From: Nitrospirota bacterium | GTDB lineage: Bacteria > Nitrospirota > Thermodesulfovibrionia > Thermodesulfovibrionales > UBA6898 | Reading direction: 5' to 3' | Length of the DNA: 6,300 nt | NCBI GenBank assembly: GCA_021787505.1 | Contig: JAJYLU010000116.1 | Coordinates: forward strand, 1-6,300 | Shown: positions 1 through 6,144 of the stretch, piece after piece | Position numbering within the stretch: the first letter of the stretch is position 1 | Layout of the letters: each line of letters starts with the position of its first letter | The notes under the pieces: generated by a model | Told to the model about the DNA's origin: nothing | The model's database searches: none | What the model saw: only the letters and a program-made list of their open reading frames with translations | Translations under genes and position numbers: made by a program

Positions 1-1
1 C

Positions 2-904
2 GTAATCTTCGGCGTGATCACCGTTTTTTCGGACCGGATACTCAAAAAGGTGAATGTCGGCACGATCATAGGCGGGATTGTAGGCCTTGCGGCGGGTGTG
101 CTTTTTGCGGAACTCTTTCTCGTCCCATTTCAGTTGCTGGCGCTCGAATATGCGACGGTCGTCTCATTTGCCCTTAAGGCGATCTTCGGCTACGGCGGCC
201 TTGTGATCGGGCTCAGCAGGGGAAAGGGGATGACCATGCCCGAGATTTTCAGACTTTTGAGAGGGCAGGGATATGAAGAGAACCTCAAGATCCTCGATAC
301 CAGCGTGATCATCGACGGCCGGATCTCCGACGTCTGCGAAGCGGGCTTTCTCGAAGGCACGTTTATCGTCCCCCAGTTCATCCTCCAGGAACTCCAGTAC
401 ATCGCCGACTCGCAGGACTCGACCAAACGGGCGCGCGGCAGACGGGGTCTGGACGTGCTGCACAAGATCCAGAAGATGTCGAACATCACCGTGCAGATCA
501 TCGACGAAGACTTCCCGAAGATAAAGGAGGTGGATGCGAAGCTCGTCGCGCTCGGCAAGATGATGAACGCGAAGATCATCACGAACGATTTCAACCTCAA
601 CAAGGTCGCCCAGCTTCAGGGGGTCTCGGTCCTCAATATCAACGAGCTCGCCAATTCCCTGAAACCCGTCGTTCTTCCGGGCGAGACGATGCGGGTATTT
701 GTGCTGAAGGAGGGGAAGGAATACAACCAGGGCGTGGCGTACCTTGACGACGGTACGATGGTCGTGGTCGAAAACGGCAGAAGGTTCATGAGCAAAAATA
801 TCGAGGTAGTGGTGACAAGCGTCCTGCAGACGACTGCCGGACGGATGATCTTTTCGAGGGCGAAAGAAGAGTATGAGAAGGAAGAGGCGAAGGCGGCGCG
901 GTAA
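2..904 (+). CDS. YacL-like membrane-anchored PIN/TRAM domain protein, 5' partial
   Basis: This is a membrane-tethered PIN-domain (putative Mg-dependent ribonuclease fold) protein with a C-terminal TRAM RNA-binding domain, like Bacillus YacL. The frame is open from base 2 (VIFGV precedes the GTG at 14), and family members usually have about 330-370 residues with several N-terminal helices, so the true start is almost certainly upstream and GTG 14 is internal. Numbering from GTG 14, hydrophobic segments lie at about 16-38 and 47-67. The PIN domain starts with ILDTSVIIDGR (acidic D95 and D101), followed by FILQELQ with a conserved Glu and IITNDFN with a conserved Asp. The TRAM region begins near LPGETMRVFVLKEGKEYNQG and ends in a charged tail. 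The PIN acidic residues look intact, so a nuclease is plausible, but the substrate is unknown. It lies 60 bases before ispD, a neighbourhood seen in several phyla. Family assignment is confident; function is inferred. Confidence 0.9.
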   Translation, partial: VIFGVITVFSDRILKKVNVGTIIGGIVGLAAGVLFAELFLVPFQLLALEYATVVSFALKAIFGYGGLVIGLSRGKGMTMPEIFRLLRGQGYEENLKILDTSVIIDGRISDVCEAGFLEGTFIVPQFILQELQYIADSQDSTKRARGRRGLDVLHKIQKMSNITVQIIDEDFPKIKEVDAKLVALGKMMNAKIITNDFNLNKVAQLQGVSVLNINELANSLKPVVLPGETMRVFVLKEGKEYNQGVAYLDDGTMVVVENGRRFMSKNIEVVVTSVLQTTAGRMIFSRAKEEYEKEEAKAAR

Positions 905-964
905 TCCCGGGGTTTGCACGGTTTGCGGCGATGCTGGCAAGAGAGCCGGAAAGGGCGTCCGGGA

Positions 965-1663
965 TTGAAAGAGAAAGTGACGGTTATCCTTCCTGCTGCG
1001 GGACTCGGCAAGAGGTTCGGAAAGGACGCAAACAAGCCCTTTGTGAAGCTCTGCGGCAAGCCGCTTCTGATCTGGGCGCTCGAGGTCCTCGATGCGCTGC
1101 CCGAGATCGCCGAGATCATACCGGTGCTGAAAGACGGGGACATGGAAGCGGGGGCGGAGCTTCTCGAATCCTACGGCATCAAGAAGACGAGGCGCATCGC
1201 GCCCGGCGGCAAGGAGAGACAGGACTCTGTCTTCCACGGACTTAAACTGATCGACGACAGGAAGTGTATCGTGCTGGTGCACGACGGCGTCAGGCCGCTG
1301 ATAGAGCCGCCGGTAGTCTCACAGGCGATCCGGCAGCTCAAGGATTGCGACGGCGTTGTGGTGGGGGTCCCGGTGAAAGACACGATCAAGGAGGTTTCCG
1401 GCGGGGAGGTCAAGCGTACACTGAATCGTGACACCCTGTGGGTCGTGCAAACCCCGCAGGTATTCCGCTGTGAGACGCTTTTTTCCGCTTACGAGAAGGC
1501 GGCTAAAGAGTCTTTTTACGCTACGGACGATTCCTCCCTTGTCGAGCGGTACGGTGGAAAGATCAGGATGGTGACGGGCTCCTACACGAATGTCAAAATC
1601 ACGACTCCGGAAGACCTGAAGGTGGCCGAGATGTTTCTGGCGATGAGAGAAAAAATATCGTGA
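965..1663 (+). CDS. ispD: 2-C-methyl-D-erythritol 4-phosphate cytidylyltransferase
   Basis: IspD couples CTP and MEP to give CDP-methylerythritol in the MEP isoprenoid pathway (cytosolic). The protein of 232 aa matches the usual 225-235. Signatures in order: LPAAGLGKRFG (CTP-binding loop, R17) and NKPF (K24); PGGKERQDSV; VHDGVRPL (D107); GVPVKDTIKEV; NRDTLWVVQTPQ; TDDSSLVE; and NVKITTPEDL (K211). These sit close to the E. coli catalytic/binding residues R20, K27, D106 and K213. The frame stays open back to TTG 914, but family alignment points to TTG 965, giving MKEKVTVILPAAG, with GGAAAGGG (948-955) nine bases upstream. GTG 977 is a second possible start and would leave only a few residues before the CTP loop. 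The stop codon overlaps the ispF start. Function is confident; the start is less so because it is a TTG codon. Confidence 0.95.
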   Translation: MKEKVTVILPAAGLGKRFGKDANKPFVKLCGKPLLIWALEVLDALPEIAEIIPVLKDGDMEAGAELLESYGIKKTRRIAPGGKERQDSVFHGLKLIDDRKCIVLVHDGVRPLIEPPVVSQAIRQLKDCDGVVVGVPVKDTIKEVSGGEVKRTLNRDTLWVVQTPQVFRCETLFSAYEKAAKESFYATDDSSLVERYGGKIRMVTGSYTNVKITTPEDLKVAEMFLAMREKIS

Positions 1664-2136
1664 GGGTCGGATTCGGATACGACTCTCACAGGCTGGTCGA
1701 CGGCAGGAAGCTCATCATCGGCGGGGTCGAGATCCCCTTCCGGAAGGGCTTGGGAGGGCATTCCGATGCCGACGTGCTCTGCCACGCGATAGCCGATGCG
1801 ATCATCGGCGCGCTCGGCATAGGCGACATCGGCACCCACTTCCCCGATACCGACCCGAAGTGGAAAGACGCAGTGAGCATCGAACTGCTCAAGTACATAA
1901 TCGAACTGGCGCGGATGAACGGATTCAGGGTGGTATGGATCGACACGACTATCATTGCGGAACAGCCCCGAATGTCGCCCTATGTCCAGCAGATGAAAGA
2001 TTCGCTCGCCCGGACCGGAATTCATCCGGGTGTCGTCAACATTAAGGCAAAGACGAACGAGGGGATGGGTTTTATAGGCCGCGGCGAAGGGATCGCAGCG
2101 TATGCCGTCTGTTTGTTGGACAAGATTGGTACTTGA
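1660..2136 (+). CDS. ispF: 2-C-methyl-D-erythritol 2,4-cyclodiphosphate synthase
   Basis: IspF cyclises CDP-methylerythritol 2-phosphate to MEcPP with release of CMP, as a homotrimer with active sites between subunits. The product is 158 aa, the standard length. Zinc ligands D8, H10 (GYDSHRL) and H42 (GGHSDADVLCH) fall at the same positions as in E. coli IspF. The GDIGTHFPDTDPKWK loop and the nucleotide-side motif KTNEGMGFIGRGEG (T132, E134) are intact. The GTG start lies inside the last codons of ispD (GTGA at 1660-1663), so termination of ispD should feed ribosomes directly into ispF; no separate strong ribosome site is needed. IspE, the enzyme acting between IspD and IspF, is not in this window. 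Nothing looks degraded. Confidence 0.97.
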   Translation: MRVGFGYDSHRLVDGRKLIIGGVEIPFRKGLGGHSDADVLCHAIADAIIGALGIGDIGTHFPDTDPKWKDAVSIELLKYIIELARMNGFRVVWIDTTIIAEQPRMSPYVQQMKDSLARTGIHPGVVNIKAKTNEGMGFIGRGEGIAAYAVCLLDKIGT

Positions 2137-2177
2137 AAGGTAAATGGGCGGAAGTAGTCGCAGACTCTGACGTTAAC

Positions 2178-2185
2178 GAGGAGGG
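2178..2185 (+). promoter_or_regulatory. Shine-Dalgarno fixing the start of the membrane protein
   Basis: GAGGAGGG ends four bases before ATG 2190 and is a near-perfect anti-16S match. It decides the start: an in-frame TTG at 2133, overlapping the ispF stop, would add 19 hydrophilic residues but has no comparable site. The ATG at 2186 is out of frame. Confidence 0.8.
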
Positions 2186-2189
2186 ATGC

Positions 2190-2936
2190 ATGGATATCGT
2201 CGCAATTCTTAAGGAAGGCATCGAGGTATCGAAAAAGAATTATGTCATTTTTTTCCCGACTGTCGCCGTTGCCGTTGTGCTTGCGGTCCTGGCGCTGATT
2301 ATCGTCGGCGCAGGCGCTGTTTCAACAGGTCTTATGGGAAGGGGGGGCATGCAGTCACCAGGTGCGTTCATGTCTCTCCTGGGGGCTATGGCAGGCGGGT
2401 TGTTCGTCATTGGGTTCGTCGGGACGATACTCGGCCTTGTGGCCCACGGGATGACTGTCGGAATGGCGAAAGAGGTGCTTGACACCGGGACCACGTCTCT
2501 CAGCAGCGGCTTTTCGGTTGTTGTCAGCCACCTCGGACAGCTTTTTGTTGCATCGTTACTTGTCGGGGTAATCGTATTCATCGGGTTCATGCTCCTCTTC
2601 GTCCCTGGCCTCGTCGCTTCCTTTTTTCTCATGTTCACGTTCGTCTCGGTCATTGTGGACAATGCCGGCGCGGTCGAGGCGATGAAAAAGAGTTATGCAA
2701 CGGTCAGGGCGAATATGAACGATTCAGTGGTGTTCTTTATCGCCATTATCGCGGTCGGGGCGGTCTTTGCGATCGCAAACTTGGTCCTAGGGGTCATCCC
2801 CGTGCTCGGGCAGCTGATCGGCCTTGCGATCATGGGCATCTTCGGCGGCTATGCATCAGTGGTGGCTGTCAGGGTCTATACGGAGATGGAGAAGACGGCG
2901 GGCGCGCCGGCCGGCAGTCCGACGATGAAAAGTTGA
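2190..2936 (+). CDS. Multi-pass membrane protein, YciC/DUF975-like
   Basis: This 248-aa integral membrane protein has no assignable reaction. Hydrophobic stretches lie at roughly 18-44, 62-87, 115-150 (long enough for two helices) and 178-230 (two or three helices), suggesting six or so membrane passes. Gly-rich turns (GRGGMQSPG) separate the first two. The part FVPGLVASFF followed by VDNAGAVEAMKKSYATVRANM resembles the conserved 'PG...A(L/M)KKSw..vrgn' segment of YciC/DUF975/GDPD-membrane-domain proteins, which are small inner-membrane proteins of unknown or poorly defined role. The C-terminus is short, hydrophilic and Ala/Pro/Gly-rich and ends MKS, with its stop inside a 16-bp repeat also found after the kinase gene. 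It starts 53 bases after ispF on the same strand and is likely in the same transcript. Its presence as a membrane gene is certain; the family link is from memory of motif style, not a search. Confidence 0.82.
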   Translation: MDIVAILKEGIEVSKKNYVIFFPTVAVAVVLAVLALIIVGAGAVSTGLMGRGGMQSPGAFMSLLGAMAGGLFVIGFVGTILGLVAHGMTVGMAKEVLDTGTTSLSSGFSVVVSHLGQLFVASLLVGVIVFIGFMLLFVPGLVASFFLMFTFVSVIVDNAGAVEAMKKSYATVRANMNDSVVFFIAIIAVGAVFAIANLVLGVIPVLGQLIGLAIMGIFGGYASVVAVRVYTEMEKTAGAPAGSPTMKS

Positions 2937-2941
2937 AGACA
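2926..2941 (+). repeat. Direct repeat copy 1 (16 bp)
   Basis: TGAAAAGTTGAAGACA covers the last codons and the stop of the membrane-protein gene and the five bases after it. The identical 16-mer recurs at 5963-5978, just after the kinase gene, so the two copies bracket that gene. The AGACA end of this copy is followed 16 bases later by TGTCT (2958-2962), giving a loose inverted pair. Confidence 0.7.
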
Positions 2942-3016
2942 GCAGCATTGCGATTATTGTCTCCGACGGCTTGTCTCTGAAATCGTGAAGTGCCTTGTAT
3001 GAATGCGGGAATGAAG

Positions 3017-5872
3017 ATGGATAATGACTTTAAGGGCGAGATAGCCAGGGAGCAGGTTCGCCTTGTCTTCAGGCAGCTCCCGACTATGCAGATAGCCTCT
3101 TTCATCGTAGGCCTTGTCCTTGCCTACACCGTATGGAATGTCGTTTCTCGTGCAGCTATCCTTGTCTGGCTCATTATGCTATTGGTGATTGTCGCCGGCA
3201 GGATAGTCCTCTATTATCGATTTCTCAAAGTACAGGAAGAGCCCTTTAATGCGGACTACTGGCGAAGGGCATATCTGCTATTGGCCTTTGTTTCCGGGGT
3301 TGTCTGGGGACTCTCCGCTTTCACTATTTTCCCATCCCATAATCCGGAACTTATTTCACTCTTTGCCCTTGCGATCGCCAGTCTGTCGGCGGCGACTACG
3401 GTTTCACATTCTTCCCTCAGGTTAGGCCCCGCGGTATGGGCGGGCCCAACAATGTTGTGTTATGCCGGCCGTTGCTTTATGGAAGGCGGGAAATTCGGGC
3501 ATGCGCTGGGTTTTCTCATAATTGTTTATTTTGTCGCCATCCTCCGACATTCTTTTCATCACCACAGCATAATCACCGCATCTATCTCCCTAAAGTTCGA
3601 AAACATGAGACTTCTTCGCGAGGTGGCCGAACTGAAGTATCGCACGCTCTTCGAACAATCTCCCGACGGCATCGTGCTTATGGACACTGAGGGCCATATT
3701 CTTGATTTCAACAAAGCTGCTCACCTTCAGCTGGGCTACTCGAGGGAAGAGTTTGCGGGACTCCGCATCACGAATATCGTGGCCGCCGAAAGTGAGGAAG
3801 ACATTCAAAAGAGACTTGAGGAGATCTTGAGGAGCGGGAAATACGAACATGAAGTGCAACACAAAACCAAACAGGGGGAAATGAGAGACGTTAATGTTAA
3901 CTCGCAGACGCTTGTCCTGTCGGGACAGACTATCTTACATACTATCTGGCGGGATATCACGGAGAGTAAGCGGGTCGAGCAGGCGCTGCGCGAGAGTGAG
4001 GCGCGCTTTTCAGCGGTCTTTCGTGTGAGTCCCGTCGGTATAAGCATCTCCCGTATCGTCGACGGCCGTGTTGTCGACGCCAACGATGCCTTCCTGAATA
4101 TATTTGGACTTGAACGCGAGGAGGTCATTGGTCGCACTTCGAATGAATTAAGACTCTGGGCAGACCCTGAAGAACGGGACAGGATGGTCAATATCTTGCG
4201 CGAAAGGGGGAGGATTGAGGACTTCGAGGTGAAGTTTCGCCGGAAGTCCGGTGGGGGCGGGGATTTGCTCGTCTCGGCGGAACTGATCGCATTGGCGGGA
4301 GAACAATATTGGCTGGGCCTTTTGTCAGATATCACCAAGCGGAAACGGGTGGAAGAAGCGCTTCGGCAGAGAGAGGAGTTCATCAGGAGCGTCCTGGACA
4401 ACGTGGACGAAGGCTTTCTGGTCATCGATCGGGACTACAGAATCATTATCGCAAACAAAGCCTTTTGCTCATGGGGTGCTACGCAATTGGATGACCTTAT
4501 CGGCAGACGCTGCCATGAGGTGTCTCACAAGACCCTGCGGCCCTGTTATGAAGAGGGCGAGGACTGCGCTGTGAGGCGCATATTCGAGACCGGTGAGCCC
4601 CATACGGCCCTGCATAAACATCAGGACATCGGGGGTGAGATTATGTACGTGGAGACGAGGGCCTTTCCCCTGAAGGACTCGTCAGGGGTTATCACATCTG
4701 TTATCGAGACCGTCCATAACATCACCGAGCGGCACCTCCTGGAAGAAGAACGGCTCAAGACACAGAAACTGGAGGCGATCGGGACACTCGCGGGCGGAAT
4801 TGCCCACGACTTCAATAACCTGCTCCAGGGCGTCTTCGCATACATATCACTAGCCAAGATAAGTCTTGATCATAAGGGGAAGGCATTTGCCAGGCTTGAG
4901 CAGGCGGAAAAGGCCCTCAATATGTCTGTGAATCTCGCCACGCAGCTTCTGACCTTCTCACGGGGTGGCAAGCCGGTGAGAAAGAGGATCGCGCTCGGTG
5001 CCGTTATCGAAAATGCTACCAATTTTGCACTGAGCGGGTCGCGTTCCGTTTCCCGTCTTGATATCGCTAAAAATCTCTGGTATGTGGAAGCCGACGAGGG
5101 ACAGGTAGGGCAGGTGATTCAAAACATCGTGCTGAATGCGAACGAGGCGATGCCTGACGGCAGGACCGTGGCTATCACGGCGGCAAACGTGGATATTCCC
5201 GCGGCGGGGAATCCGTTATTGCCGGATGGAGGGAAGTTCGTCAGGCTTGCCATCAGCGACTCGGGAGTGGGGATACCCAAGGAATATCTTTCGAAGATAT
5301 TCGACCCCTACTTTACGACCAAGCAAAAGGGGAGCGGTCTGGGGTTGGCGACATCATACTCGATCGTGAGAAACCACGGGGGGTTGCTCGAGGTGACCTC
5401 GGAATTAAATAAGGGAAGTACCTTTTTCATTTACCTGCCCGCAAGCGGGGCCGAGGAGGACGAGAACCCCAGGCCCCTTGCTCCTCTCGTCGCACGGAGA
5501 GGGAAGATTCTGGTCATGGACGACGAGGAAATAATCAGAGGCGCAGCGGAAGAACTGATAGGCTCCCTCGGCCATGAGGTAGAGTCTGCCGAAGACGGAG
5601 AGGATGCGATAAAGAAGTTTATGCAGGCCAGGGAGTCCGGAAGGCCCTTTGACGTCGTTATCCTCGATCTGACTGTCAGGGGGGGAATGGGGGGAGAACA
5701 GACGATCAAGAAACTTCGCGAGCTGGACCCTAATATAAAGGCGATTGTATCGAGTGGCTACGCGGACAATGAGGTGGTTTCAGACTGTCGTTCCTACGGT
5801 TTTATGGCATATCTGAGCAAACCCTATACCATCGACGCCCTCGCTGATAGTCTAAATACTCTTATGGGGTGA
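3017..5872 (+). CDS. Hybrid sensor histidine kinase, 6 TM, three PAS, HisKA-HATPase-REC
   Basis: This membrane-bound hybrid kinase should autophosphorylate on His and pass the phosphate to its own receiver. From ATG 3017 it is 951 aa. Six hydrophobic helices lie at about 25-42, 46-68, 85-105, 110-128, 136-150 and 161-177 with almost no periplasmic part, so input is probably from within the membrane or the cytoplasm. PAS1 is about 205-320, PAS2 326-440, PAS3 451-570. HisKA has GGIAHDFNNLL with phosphoacceptor H597. HATPase spans about 693-805 with N-box (NIVLNANEAM), SDSGVGIP, FDPYFTTK and GSGLGL. REC spans about 830-945 with acidic MDDEE, phospho-Asp D884 (ILDLT), SSGY and LSKPY; all catalytic residues are present. 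PAS3 holds C484, C499, H504, C510 and C517. GTG 2990, ATG 2999 and ATG 3011 are in-frame alternatives; 3017 is favoured because GCGGGA (3005-3010) is well spaced. No partner regulator is adjacent, and the ligand is unknown. Confidence 0.93.
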   Translation: MDNDFKGEIAREQVRLVFRQLPTMQIASFIVGLVLAYTVWNVVSRAAILVWLIMLLVIVAGRIVLYYRFLKVQEEPFNADYWRRAYLLLAFVSGVVWGLSAFTIFPSHNPELISLFALAIASLSAATTVSHSSLRLGPAVWAGPTMLCYAGRCFMEGGKFGHALGFLIIVYFVAILRHSFHHHSIITASISLKFENMRLLREVAELKYRTLFEQSPDGIVLMDTEGHILDFNKAAHLQLGYSREEFAGLRITNIVAAESEEDIQKRLEEILRSGKYEHEVQHKTKQGEMRDVNVNSQTLVLSGQTILHTIWRDITESKRVEQALRESEARFSAVFRVSPVGISISRIVDGRVVDANDAFLNIFGLEREEVIGRTSNELRLWADPEERDRMVNILRERGRIEDFEVKFRRKSGGGGDLLVSAELIALAGEQYWLGLLSDITKRKRVEEALRQREEFIRSVLDNVDEGFLVIDRDYRIIIANKAFCSWGATQLDDLIGRRCHEVSHKTLRPCYEEGEDCAVRRIFETGEPHTALHKHQDIGGEIMYVETRAFPLKDSSGVITSVIETVHNITERHLLEEERLKTQKLEAIGTLAGGIAHDFNNLLQGVFAYISLAKISLDHKGKAFARLEQAEKALNMSVNLATQLLTFSRGGKPVRKRIALGAVIENATNFALSGSRSVSRLDIAKNLWYVEADEGQVGQVIQNIVLNANEAMPDGRTVAITAANVDIPAAGNPLLPDGGKFVRLAISDSGVGIPKEYLSKIFDPYFTTKQKGSGLGLATSYSIVRNHGGLLEVTSELNKGSTFFIYLPASGAEEDENPRPLAPLVARRGKILVMDDEEIIRGAAEELIGSLGHEVESAEDGEDAIKKFMQARESGRPFDVVILDLTVRGGMGGEQTIKKLRELDPNIKAIVSSGYADNEVVSDCRSYGFMAYLSKPYTIDALADSLNTLMG

Positions 5873-5883
5873 ACTTGATTTAC

Positions 5884-5904
5884 GCCTTATGGGCAATTTT
5901 TTTT
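5884..5904 (+). terminator. Possible weak intrinsic terminator after the kinase gene
   Basis: GCCT (5884-5887) can pair with GGGC (5891-5894), including one G-T wobble, around a three-base loop. After two As there is a run of eight Ts (5897-5904). The position 12 bases after the kinase stop and the T tract fit a terminator, but the four-pair stem is weak. Confidence 0.35.
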
Positions 5905-5924
5905 GCATAAATCATGGAATCGAA

Positions 5925-5940
5925 TACCTTTCTGAAGGTA
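5925..5940. repeat. Inverted repeat, 6-bp arms
   Basis: TACCTT (5925-5930) and AAGGTA (5935-5940) are perfect inverted arms around TCTG. No T tract follows, so it is not a standard terminator. It could be a 3'-end RNA hairpin of the kinase transcript or a small protein-binding site. Confidence 0.4.
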
Positions 5941-5962
5941 GACTCCGGTGGCCGTACTGCTT

Positions 5963-5978
5963 TGAAAAGTTGAAGACA
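5963..5978 (+). repeat. Direct repeat copy 2 (16 bp)
   Basis: TGAAAAGTTGAAGACA is identical to 2926-2941. Here it lies in intergenic DNA 90 bases after the kinase stop. Its AGACA end forms a tight inverted repeat with TGTCT: AGACA (5974-5978), CC, TGTCT (5981-5985). Confidence 0.7.
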
Positions 5979-5985
5979 CCTGTCT
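5974..5985. promoter_or_regulatory. Palindrome AGACA-CC-TGTCT, possible operator
   Basis: Two perfect 5-base arms surround CC. It sits between the -35 and -10 of the distal candidate promoter, where a bound regulator would block or modulate RNA polymerase. Only the symmetry is seen; no regulator is identified. Confidence 0.3.
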
Positions 5986-5998
5986 ATTAATCATATTT

Positions 5999-6028
5999 TT
6001 GATCTTCTATTGTCTATTGTTTTATAAC
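5999..6028 (+). promoter_or_regulatory. Candidate sigma70-like promoter (proximal) for the Spy-like gene
   Basis: TTGATC (5999-6004, 4/6) and TATAAC (6023-6028, 5/6) are 18 bases apart. Transcription would start near 6035, giving a leader of roughly 110 bases. The tandem TCTATTG repeat lies in the spacer and the TTGTT/AACAA inverted repeat overlaps the -10. It competes with the distal candidate; neither is proven. Confidence 0.35.
6006..6019 (+). repeat. Tandem TCTATTG x2
   Basis: TCTATTG occurs twice head to tail. The related TGTCTATT occurs at 5981-5988 and 6011-6018, exactly 30 bases apart (about three helical turns). This may be a set of regulator half-sites upstream of the Spy-like gene, or simple low-complexity DNA. 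Confidence 0.4.
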
Positions 6029-6030
6029 AA
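6017..6030. repeat. Inverted repeat TTGTT-TTAT-AACAA
   Basis: Perfect 5-base arms (6017-6021 and 6026-6030) surround TTAT and overlap the proximal -10 candidate. It is a plausible small operator, but short AT-rich palindromes also arise by chance. Confidence 0.3.
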
Positions 6031-6034
6031 ACTG

Positions 6035-6047
6035 TTAAAGAAAATTT
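6035..6047 (+). repeat. Upstream copy of 13-mer TTAAAGAAAATTT
   Basis: TTAAAGAAAATTT differs by one base from TTAACGAAAATTT at 6087-6099. The copies are in the same orientation and 52 bases apart, about five turns of DNA. They may be paired sites for one regulator. Confidence 0.4.
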
Positions 6048-6086
6048 ACACAACTTTTCAATTCTTGCTGCAATCTTACCCCAAAT

Positions 6087-6099
6087 TTAACGAAAATTT
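6087..6099 (+). repeat. Downstream copy of 13-mer TTAACGAAAATTT
   Basis: Twelve of 13 bases match 6035-6047. This copy lies 46-58 bases before the Spy-like ATG, downstream of both candidate promoters, so it would fall in the leader RNA or act as a roadblock site unless a closer promoter exists. Confidence 0.4.
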
Positions 6100-6131
6100 C
6101 TCTACACTAAAACTATCAAATCATACTTGAG

Positions 6132-6136
6132 AGGAG
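6132..6136 (+). promoter_or_regulatory. Shine-Dalgarno of the Spy-like gene
   Basis: AGGAG lies eight bases before ATG 6145 within a purine-rich stretch (GAGAGGAGAAAG). It supports the reality of the gene that runs off the window. Confidence 0.8.
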
Positions 6137-6144
6137 AAAGTGCG

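Larger units (their letters stand above)
5962..5990 (+). promoter_or_regulatory. Candidate sigma70-like promoter (distal) for the Spy-like gene
   Basis: TTGAAA (5962-5967, 5/6 to TTGACA) and TATTAA (5985-5990, 4/6 to TATAAT) are separated by 17 bases. It would start transcription near 5997, about 150 bases before the Spy-like ATG. It overlaps the second copy of the 16-bp repeat and the AGACA-CC-TGTCT palindrome. The match is moderate in AT-rich DNA, so chance is a real alternative. Confidence 0.3.

Noticed and set aside
914..964. N-terminal extension of ispD to TTG 914
   Set aside because: The extra 17 residues precede the conserved MKEKVTVILPAAG start and do not look like part of the enzyme.
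164..1282. Long minus-strand open frame (372 codons) opposite the PIN/TRAM and ispD genes
   Set aside because: It is antisense to two strongly supported genes, its translation is rich in Arg/Leu/His/Asp as expected from the complement of GC-rich codons, and it shows no family motif.
2133..2189. Upstream TTG start for the membrane protein overlapping the ispF stop (TTGA)
   Set aside because: The 19 extra residues are hydrophilic and unlike the family start, while ATG 2190 has an excellent Shine-Dalgarno.
2341..2347. G7 run in the membrane-protein gene
   Set aside because: It is a single in-frame tract encoding an Arg-Gly-Gly turn; no sign of frameshift or phase variation.
2937..3016. Possible promoter or terminator between the membrane gene and the kinase gene
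   Set aside because: Only a loose AGACA/TGTCT pair is visible, with no T tract and no convincing -35/-10 pair.
3805..4425. Minus-strand open frame of 206 codons inside the kinase gene
   Set aside because: It is Ser/Arg-rich, has no recognisable motif and lies wholly opposite PAS1-PAS3, which are clearly coding on the + strand.
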